Assembly (NCBI GenBank): GCA_029961685.1
Contig: JARWKL010000013.1
Span: forward strand, 28,302,922 to 28,366,921
Direction: 5' to 3'
From: Aristolochia californica
Taxonomy: Eukaryota > Streptophyta > Magnoliopsida > Piperales > Aristolochiaceae
Length of the DNA stretch: 64,000 nt
In this document: in pieces, positions 55,235 to 64,000 of the stretch
How the letters are laid out: every line of letters begins with the position of its first letter
Position numbering within the stretch: the first letter of the stretch is position 1
Notes under the pieces: model-generated
Databases searched by the model: none
Told to the model about the DNA's origin: nothing
The model's input: the letters and a program-made list of their open reading frames with translations, nothing else
Program-made: the position numbers and the translations under genes

Positions 55235-57859
55235 GGATGGACGGAGGAGGTCTCCCTCAGTGCCTCCGCAACAGCGACTGCAACGAGTCTCCCTTCTCCC
55301 CGGCCGCTTAAGTCTTAATATGTAACTGTGCATGTGGTGTTCTATGTAGTCCACAAGGCATCACAGAGAAAAGGGAAAGCAGCGGTCCACTCCTGCAAAG
55401 GGGCGCAGGCAGAGACAAATGCAAAACGGCGAACCTTCAAAAAGTGAAAAGAAAAAGAAGCAAAACGGCCATACAAATTTCACGCTTTTTCCTTGCCGCT
55501 GCTTTTCCCTTTATAGTTTGCTTGATTATCCGCGTAATCAAGATGAAGGTCTGCGCAGCCCCAGTTGAGAGGGGTGTGAAGGGAGGTGAATTGTGCATGA
55601 CTGGGCATTTGGCCGGGGGAGGTAAGAGATTCCAATTCTCTTCTATTACCGGTCTGCTTTTATTAAAATAACAGTCAGGTGGGTCTCCCACTCTCATTCC
55701 ACTCGACTCCTTCCTTTTCCAACGCCATGTCTTAAAATCAGGATTCATCATAAGACTGACTTAACCGAATCATTACCTTAAAAAGCAGCTTTTGAGGAGG
55801 GAGATTGACGATGAGAACTTGTCCATCCCTTCACACCTGCCCAAACTCCAACCTGTGCTTGTATTCATCAGAAAGGAGAATATAAGATCGATATAATGCG
55901 ATTAGTGATAGTGGGAGGGGGAGAGGGTGGCCGCAGCAGCGGGCATAATAAACAAAGACGACTGACATCTATGATGCTTTCTTAATTGACACATGAATAT
56001 GCTTATCAGTTAAGTCTTAATATTCGAAGAAAAGCCCAACCGGAATTTCAATTTGAAAACAGGGAGATGCGAGATCTCATGCTTTAGGATTGGGAAATCA
56101 TTAAAGTGTGAAACATCGGATTCCAACTGGAGGGGCACCCCCACCCCCACCCCCACCCCCACTCACATTTAGCCCAGACCAAAGCAGAAAGCAACTTTAG
56201 ACTACTTAATACTGCACTAACTCCGAGGGGTTTATATCGATTAACACAAAATAAGTCAATTATACATAAATCATCATCAAATCACATCCATCCAAGTCTG
56301 ATTTGAAAATGAGCAAGCGGAAGTAAAAAGTAAACCCTCCGTTCTGGCTTTTCTATTTTGAACCACACACTGGGTGGGGGCAGGAGTCGTTTGTTCAGCC
56401 ACAGAGTTACGATATCGACACGTGCAGTCCACTTTAGAGGGTCCCTCCCCACTCCACTCGGGTTCTCTTCTCTCTCTTCTCTTTTCATCCGTGGGATCGT
56501 GTCGCGTCCAAAGCATGAAAGAGAAGGAATGGTGATCTACGGGATATATATCTTGGTAACTCCGGTTTTTATTAGCTTATCTTTGGGAAAAACAAAAGGG
56601 TAAGATCAGGAACTGACACCATGATGATTACACAAGTGCCTCTTTATTTCCAGATGATGCAAGCCTGAAAAATCGATCCTCTCACCGGATTCAGCGTTTT
56701 CTCTCTAGAGTTGCTTAATTTTTGGCCAAATATTTCGTGGTGTAAAAGGAAGAAACGGGTGTCCTTTCAGAGTCGTATTAGGCATTGTAGCAGTAAAAGG
56801 AAGATGACAGCATGGAAGAAAGAGGAGGTAGCAGTCGAGAAGATTGAGGCAATCTTCTCTGAGTAAAAGTAAATCGCTATCACTATCTATTGGCAATTGG
56901 TGTCGTGTTCAGTTTGCACTGCCCCCGCAATCGCATGCTTCCCATATATTGATTGCATTAGGATATGGTGGCATCTCTGTCATATTTGGATTTGCTGCGT
57001 CGTTGTTACAACTTACAGGTAACTTGTGAGAGTGTAGAGTGTAATGTAAGGTAGAAAAGGGACAGGGGAGATTGGATGAGAACCGGGGAGATTTCCGATC
57101 GACTGCCTCAGTCGCAGAGAGAATTGAGCAAAAGGCAGATGGCTGTGACGAAACGAAAAGGTATCCTAATCTTCGGGTAGTGGGACTCCTAGTCCTAGAC
57201 TGTAATGAATGAGATTGAGCACGCTTAAATATTACGTATCGTGGGGGTCCCTTCAACCCACGCGCGGCAGCTGCGTGGGACTGCAAAACAAGGTCTCCCC
57301 GTTTTGCTGCCTCACCCTCTATTTCCCTAATTTTGATAAATATTAGCTGGCTCATAAATTTTTTAACTTGGTTCATCATTATGGTTTTTTTGTCTGGTTC
57401 AATAATATTTCAACCCCCTTAAGGTACTTGCGGATCAGTTCTTTGTTTTGTCCAGGTGCGGACTGTTACCAAATGGAAGAAATCAGTTCAACCATTTAAA
57501 TAATAAGGTATTGATTCTGCACATAGACTCAGTTTTTTAAACCATCTGAACCCTCTCATAAATGCTAGTTAACGAAAACACTGTTAACTTCAGCTGTTTT
57601 CAGGCAGTTTAAGGAGATTTCAAGGCACTTTCCTGTAAATTTATTATGATTTACAAACGTTTTTCACATTCAAACATGACAGAGACAATGAGACACATGA
57701 TTGCATCACTCAGTAGAAAAATTGAAGATGAACCATAAAAACCATGAACAAAAAGAGTACTGGGTTTTGTTCATGGTTCTGCAGCTTACCTTCAGTCAGC
57801 ACAAAGGATTTAGTAGCATCCTTCGAATGCTCGAGTCGAGAGAAGTTGATTGACATGAA
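55235..57859. other. Intergenic region between ABCG14-like and WAT1-like genes
   Basis: ABCG14-like promoter to the left, 3' flank of the WAT1-like gene to the right. It contains a (CCCCCA)n tract at 56136-56161. Short open frames here show no family features. Confidence 0.6.
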
Positions 57860-58866
57860 TTAAGATTCGTATACTTCAGTCCAAGCTCTTGGAGATGCCA
57901 TGGAGGGGCCAGAGACGAGTCCCCTCTGATATGGCGTCTTGATGAGTAGTGGATCTTCAGGAAGCAAAGGTTCACTGTCTCGATTAGAATGTGCGACACC
58001 AACAACTTGCAGGCGCTCACTATAGCGGGCCCAAGTAACCAAGTATAAACCAGCGATGATGAGAAACCCTCCAACAATGCTGTTAATTCATAGACAGAAA
58101 ATTCATATAACGCTGATAAAATTAATAGCAATTCTATCACACAGTGAATGTCGGTTTCTTGATTGATCTGATTGAAGAGCAATGCAAACTCCACTCAAAG
58201 ACAGTAAATTTTTCACACATAATGCAATGCAAGTACAGCAAGGGAATGAGAGATAGAAAGAGGAAGAGGGAAAGAATGAGAACAAGGTAAAACAGAGGAA
58301 AGTGTATTAGGATTCGATCAGATCTGCCAGATTCTCTGGATGCACTATTTAGTCAGCCATTTCATGAAAAACATTTGAAACCTGCAATTATTGACTGCAT
58401 TTCTCAAGGAAAATTAGGATAATGAAGTTCCTTCTTTCCCTGGAATAATGCTTTTCAGTTGATAGTGTTAAATAAAAAAAAGTATTAGCAAGCAGCAAAT
58501 GCAGTATGAATTGCAGTGAGTTGAAAAAGTATTTTCTAGCTTACATTCTAGCATATTTGCATTCTAGATAGATGTCACAATCTGTGAGTTCTTAACCACA
58601 AAACGTACAAGTAAATCAAGCAGTATAGTATTTAAAGGCAGTATAAATATTTCTGTAGCTTAAACCGCATGATGTAGTACTCTCTGGAATGAACAACTAC
58701 AGGTGTGATCTAACCTTCCCAGATAAATGGAGCTTCCCAGAAAAATCCTAGACAAAATTGCAGAAGCTGCAGGCTGGAGTGGATTGTAAAGGGCCACTAA
58801 TGAAGGTCCTAATATCTTGTTTGACCACGTTAAGAGCCCATAGTTAAGAGCAGAGGCAATAATCCC
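57860..58866 (-). CDS. WAT1-related (EamA/DMT) transporter, C-terminal two exons
   Basis: Exons 58866-58715 and 58079-57860 join in frame (LG-S split AG|C) and encode 122 residues plus [23 protein letters not shown] then [20 protein letters not shown] and [10 protein letters not shown], followed by [19 protein letters not shown], are the last membrane helices of the second EamA repeat in WAT1/nodulin-MtN21-like proteins. A cytosolic tail ([10 protein letters not shown]) ends ..WTEVYES. WAT1 itself is a tonoplast auxin exporter; many relatives have unknown substrates. The sequence is closest in feel to At5g45370-type members (recollection). The upstream exons are not found before the right edge, so the next intron exceeds 5 kb or the gene is broken by retroelements. 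Confidence 0.85.
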
Positions 58867-58959
58867 CTGGAAAAAAAAACATAAAATCATTCAGGGTTAG
58901 ACAGTTCAAATAATCACCTAGGATATTGCAAATATTGATCTGAAACCAATGGAAAGAAG

Positions 58960-59380
58960 ATCCATGATAAGCCTCTCACAAAATGTAATCTTGCTGTGCC
59001 TCTCAAACTAAACTTGTAGTCTTGGTTTCCATTGACGGATTCCCTCAATCTGCTTACTCTAATCATCTCCCCTTAAGCAACAAAGCAGTATTGACCCCCA
59101 ATTGTCTCCATAAATACCTCTTCTTGTAAGTCGCCATATAAAAAGGCATTTTTCATGCCTAACAAATTCAATGGCCACCCTTTTATTAATTTTCATTCAC
59201 CTGGGATGATTCAATGCCTCCTCAAATGATTTAGGAATAGACACAGACAACAAGAACAAGGCAAAAAACTTGGAAGACGAGGGAAGCAATTTAAAGGACA
59301 TTACATGAGGCAATGGGTGGCAAGTGCTAAGTTGTGCACTCTCTGTGAGTTGTAGATCAAACACCCCTCTATAGGGCAAC
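58960..59380 (-). mobile_element. Copia reverse transcriptase fragment
   Basis: The minus strand gives FEEALNHPR (start of the RT domain) and MKNAFLYGDLQEEVFMET, the Ty1/Copia DVKNAFL..GDLQEEVYM motif. It is heavily broken and no LTRs are seen. It lies in the presumed WAT1-like intron. Confidence 0.75.
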
Positions 59381-59583
59381 AGGAAGTTCTAGATTAAGGA
59401 AATCCTTTAGGGCAAAAGAAGAAGAAGATAGAAAACCTGACAAGGTAAAGAAGATGACTGTGTTGAGGGCTCCAGCAACAGGTATAGCATGGTAGGCATA
59501 TGTTTCGTCATGTAAACTTACATCTACCGACCAATTTGGTCATCTTCTATACTGTGCAGAGAAGTGAAGAAGGGGGACGTGTC

Positions 59584-62400
59584 TGATATATTTATATGCT
59601 CTAATAGCTTATTATGTGTTTTTAGAAATATTACTATGGCATTGGGGGGGGGGGGTCAGCGTTTATGCCTTTTGGGTTGCCTAAATCAAAGTCGGACATA
59701 CTTGAAAAATCACATCTTAATTGTTTCTTAAACTGTTTTGAGCCCTTTTGAGATTTATTTTCCTTTATCCTCGCATATTTGTTAAGAATTTTCATCTGTA
59801 AGGTATTTTCTCATTTAGTTGGTACTAGTTATGCATGTTTGTAGTGACTTCAGTATACTTTCATTATTTAAGTTATTTTTCTTATGGCAGTAGCAAGCGA
59901 TTAATGTACCTTATTTCCTGATTTGTCTAGTCAGCCCCTTTGTGACCTAATTCAGCCCTTATTAAGCCCTTGCTGTCCTATATTAAAGGATATTTTAGTA
60001 AAATACATGCCCATGAGTTTAAGCTAATAAAAGTAGGAGTCTAGCCGACCTGAAGTGATTTGTCTAGTCAGCCCCTTTGTGACCTAATTCAGCCCTTATT
60101 AAGCCCTTGCTGTCCTATATTAAAGGATATTTTAGTAAAATACATGCCCATGAGTTTAAGCTAATAAAAGTAGGAGTCTAGCCGACCTGAAGACAAACTG
60201 CATCCATTCCAAAATACTCTAAATTTTCAGAATTTCAAGAGATCAGGTTCCATCTAAAAATAGAACCAATTCACTCACAAATTCAATAAATTCATCTTCT
60301 TTATCTACTACTACATTTTTTCCCCTTTATTCAAGGTAGGAATTATATTTGCTCAAGGTTGTTGAAACGAATTTCGTTTCAATTGGTATAGAGCGGACGA
60401 CTCGCTACTATGGGTACTAGCGGATTTATCGAAGGAAGGGCTTGAGGTTAGTACTTATATTTTTTCAGTTTAGAATTAGGAGATTTGCAGGCATTCCGGG
60501 AGTTTTTTATGAGTGTGTTCAAATAGGCATACTAGGTGTTCGACAGAAATCTCAAATGACGAACACTAGACAAACTACCTTGGATCATTGGTCACAGATT
60601 TTGATGGGATGAAGGAGAAGCTCGAGGGAGTCCAAATGAAGTTAGACACATTGCCACAATCATTTGAAGTCAAATTTACAGCGTTGCAACCTTTGTTTAA
60701 AGCAGGGAAGACTCGGCAAGGTAAAAACCAATGCAGCCTTTCACATGCTGGTCTGAGTTAGGGCAAGCAAATGATTGCTAATAGTACAAAGGTTATGCAA
60801 CGCGACAGCCAAACTTAGGTAGACTGCATGGATCAAGAGAGTTGAATAAATTTTTTATTATCACACCACTCTGGAGGAGCAGAAAGTGGAGTTAGACACA
60901 AAGGTAGCTCTTTCACTCCTAAAACTATGGTGGAGGGCACAAGGCCAGTGAATGTACGGGAGAGGAAACTTAATATCCTCAACAACCTGGGGTTGACCCC
61001 AGACCACCACTCCTACCCAGCCTACAATTCAGCCATGGAAAGACGTTGCCCATGAACAACCACAAAGATCAACAGCCAATACCGGTTCTAAGCCTTTCCA
61101 TGAACTTTGTCAAGAAGAAATGGGCAGCAAACAGACAAGGATTATGTTTTAGTTATGATGAGCAGTTTGCCCCGGGACACCATTGCAAGTTTTTAGCTAT
61201 AACTTTATGAAGTAGCCAGTGGGTATGAATTGGAAGATCAAGTGGGTATGAATTGGAAGATCAAGCTAAGCTATGAAAATCTTACTCTACAAGATCCTGT
61301 AATGCTCTAGTAGGTAATTCCAATCCTTGAATTATGCATCATCCATATTGAGCCAAACACGAGGCAAATCTTGTGTCTTGATAATGGTCAAAATTACATG
61401 GTGTTCCAAGCAGTTTCTTATTTCGATAGAGATCCTATTTTTTAAAGTAGCTTTTGGACTGGAATTTTCAAGCTCTAGGGGACAACCCTCATAAGGAGCA
61501 TAATCTATCATCCTCAGATAGATGGCTAGACTAAAGTGGTGAACAGATTTGGAAAATTACTTACATTGCCGGTGTCAAGCCTTCTACTCAGCTACAGTTC
61601 CTTCATTTATTCTTTTACTCGCACTCCTTTTCAAGCAGTATATGGTCAGCTTCCTCCCACAGTGGCCAAATACTTTCGAGGTGCTATTCACTTGCCCAAC
61701 CTTGAGACTCAATCATTTGCAAGAGATAAAGCCATAGCTTCATGTATAATTTAGCGGTTTCTCAAAACAACATGAAACATAAGATCAATGAGAACAAAAC
61801 CCAAAAGATTTTCAGGCTGGGGATATGGTTTACCTGAAGCCCCAGCCATATAGGCAAGCTTCAATGGTGCAGCAGCGGAACCAAAAATTAGATTTTCAAT
61901 ATTTTGAATCTTTCAAAATACTAGAGAAGATTGGTGTGGTGGCCTACAAATTAAACTTGCCTAGCCGCTCTTTAATTCATCTAGTATTTCATGTTTCTCA
62001 GCAAGATTGATGATCAGGTGGTTGTCTCTTCCTTTTGCCATCGTGGGATAATATTGGCTCCCTCTTGAAGGAGCTGCACAACATTCCCCACACTGGGTGC
62101 TTTCATGTTAATCAATGCCTACAGATTGAAGTATTGGTGAAGTGGAGGCATCTTCCTAACTCTAAAGTCACGTGAGACTGAAGAGCATGTCAGCTTGCAA
62201 TATCCATTTTTTCCCCCAAACCTTGAGGACAAGGTTCTTTGAGGCGGGTAGAATGATATGCTTTTATGTCCTAGTAGTTTATTGTAGGAGAGGTGGGAGG
62301 GGGGGGAGGATGTTTTGACCATGAGTTTATACTAATGAAATTAGCAGTCTAGCCAACCTGAAGGCAAACTGAACTGGAACCAGTACACATTTCGTATCAG
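59584..62400 (+). mobile_element. Degenerate Ty3/Gypsy LTR retrotransposon
   Basis: The left LTR is about 59584-60381 (TGATATATTTATATG...TTTCA), followed by a primer site TGGTATAGAGC (60384-60394). A gag-like coiled stretch (MKEKLEGVQMKLDTLPQSFEVKF) is near 60609. Integrase-end sequence TPFQAVYGQLPPTVAKYF is at 61623 and AFQAGDMVYLKPQPYRQASM with LIHLVFHVSQ at 61815-62005, so RT and most of pol are deleted. A right LTR starts TGATATG at 62254 and is internally deleted. Stops throughout. Confidence 0.75.
59919..60192. repeat. 137-bp tandem duplication inside the Gypsy left LTR
   Basis: Units 59919-60055 and 60056-60192 appear identical by eye, each running from TGATTTGTCTAGTCAGCCCC to GCCGACCTGAAG. 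The right LTR has one copy of the unit's end only. Confidence 0.92.
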
Positions 62401-62889
62401 TGTCAAGAGTTGAATTGTCATAACATTTTTAAACATTTCCTGAAGATAATTTGTTTGCAATCTGCAATGTCCGTCCCTTACTTGAGAAAGTTGAGACGAC
62501 CTTTTGGAAAGAATTATCTTATCCATAATGGGATTCACCTATTTTGTTGGAGGAGATAGTAACATGGTTCACTTTACTAGAGCAGGGAGATCCTCTGCTC
62601 ACATGCCAACGGATTACCTCGTTTCAATAACTCTGTGTTACCGAGGTACATAAATGAATGACATCCTCCCATTCTTTCAAAGGTGGATAGATTTCTACTC
62701 TTTTGAAGTAGTTGGATTTATTTCTAGATTTGAATGCCAATAGGCTTCCTAGGCCTGTATGAGTTCACAGCCATAACATATTTGATTATGGTTTTCATCA
62801 GTTGAGCCAGCCTCCATTTCATTTCGAGTATGGTTTAAGATATAGGGTTTTTAAAATCCGAAAGAAACTTTGAAGTGACAATGCAAAGA

Positions 62890-64000
62890 ATCATTCGGTA
62901 GCATCAAAGAAACAAGAATAACTGCCTCTATCTCATTCAGAATCTAGATCATGCAGAAGAGATCTCTTAATGTCGAAAAAATTATGCTTCAGGACTTCCT
63001 AACAGATGGAGATGCAAATTTAAAACTCTTTCATTCCATTGCTTCCACACTCGTAACATAAACAATTCAATCTCTTCCACAACTATATATGGAATTTTAT
63101 CTTCAAATGAAAATCCCATTGCTAATGCCTTTGTTGACTTTGTAGTAGGGATGTACACAGATGACCTTCACTATAGATGATTAGCGAGCAATCCTACCTT
63201 CAAAACCTTTTCAAATATGGAAGCAGATTCTCTAGAGCAGCCACTCAATTTAGAGGAGATTGAGGCAGTTGTGTAAAATGTATTCATGGCATTCAAGGCC
63301 CCTTATTCAGAATGACCAGTTTAAGAGAATTCCTGAAGCGGCTGCTGGTCTGATTGAGCTCCCTTTCTCAATGTGTGAAATTGAAAAGGCTACCCTTGGC
63401 CTTCCTTGTGATAGGGCCCCCGGCCCCAATGGTCACAATGGAGAGTTCTACCACCACTGCTGGCCTACCATAAAAGAGGATGTTACTACCATGGTCCAAG
63501 ATTTCTACCATCGAGGGATTCCCTACCGAAGTATTGGAGCCTCTTTCATTGCTCCCATTCAAAAAAAGCAAAATGTTGAACAACCCTCGGATTTCAAACT
63601 TGTAAGTCTCACTACAAGCACTTATAAGATCTTAGCCAGATTGCTTGCCAACATGCTTAAAGTTGTCCTGCCTCTGGTCATTCACCATGGGCAAGTGCTT
63701 TTATTAAGGGCCAGAATATCCTCGACTCTGCCATGTCAAGCCATGAGCTTCTACACCATTTCAAGACGATGAAGCGCTCCCCTGGTTTGTTCTCAAGTAG
63801 GTCTTTGATAGGGTTAATTGGTGGCTATTTGACCACCTTCACACCATAATGGAGTTTGGGCAAAGATGACGTTTTTGGATTCACAACTGCATCTCCTTTG
63901 CCATTTTCTCTCTCATTAATGGTACCGTTTGTGGTCTCTTCAAGGGAACCCGCAGCATTCGGCAAGGCGACCCTCTATCCCCGCTCCTACTCAACGTTAT
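62890..64000 (+). mobile_element. LINE reverse transcriptase, runs off the right edge
   Basis: LTDGDANLKLFHSIAS at 62998, then APGPNGHNGEFYHHCWP (63417), GASFIAPIQKKQNVEQPSDF, TSTYKILARLLANMLK and [13 protein letters not shown] at the edge. Frameshifts lie at about 63700 and 63790. Confidence 0.85.

Noticed and set aside
1..64000. CRISPR arrays, operons, bacterial promoters, tRNA genes
   Set aside because: The window is plant nuclear DNA; no regularly spaced repeats or tRNA cloverleaf sequences were noticed by eye.

Overview
The window is nuclear DNA of a flowering plant. It has GT-AG introns, a plastid sigma factor, an ABCG14-type half-transporter, a WAT1-type transporter and typical plant retroelements, including Cassandra, whose LTR carries a 5S rRNA-like sequence. 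I cannot name the species. All exon boundaries below come from hand splicing: reading frame kept across every junction, plus family recognition.

Layout. (1) 1-4099, minus strand: the first exons of an unidentified gene running off the left edge (1-315 or 1-612), then a complete 7-exon alpha/beta-hydrolase gene (1300-4099, 313 aa). A 315-bp TRIM retroelement sits exactly on the acceptor of its last exon. (2) 5094-20756, minus: a 7-exon gene for a CIR1-like (Cir_N domain) nuclear/splicing-associated protein (388 aa), stretched over 15.7 kb by retroelement-filled introns. (3) 23216-51268, plus: the plastid RNA polymerase sigma factor SIG2/sigB (7 exons, 578 aa) over 28 kb. Introns 1, 2, 3 and 5 are packed with LINEs, solo LTRs, two Cassandra copies and a MITE. 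(4) 52140-55026, minus: a complete 5-exon ABCG14-like transporter (656 aa), convergent with SIG2. (5) 57860-58866, minus: the last two exons of a WAT1-related transporter. Its upstream exons are not seen before the right edge, and the intervening DNA holds Copia, Gypsy and LINE sequence.

Retroelements outweigh genes in length. About 18 LINE copies or fragments (plant L1 type: ORF1/DUF4283-like region, endonuclease, reverse transcriptase, zf-RVT, RNase H tail) occur on both strands. Most are 5'-truncated, and none I could read has an intact ORF. Several are nested. Smaller elements with clear target-site duplications are a TRIM in the hydrolase gene, a TRIM in a LINE, a Cassandra solo LTR and an unrelated solo LTR; the full Cassandra copy has an imperfect one.

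The host genes look ordinary and intact. The unusual content is how mobile DNA has been accommodated: an LTR end that now supplies a splice acceptor, a poly(A)-only insertion, a templated filler repair and very large introns in a plastid sigma factor gene.
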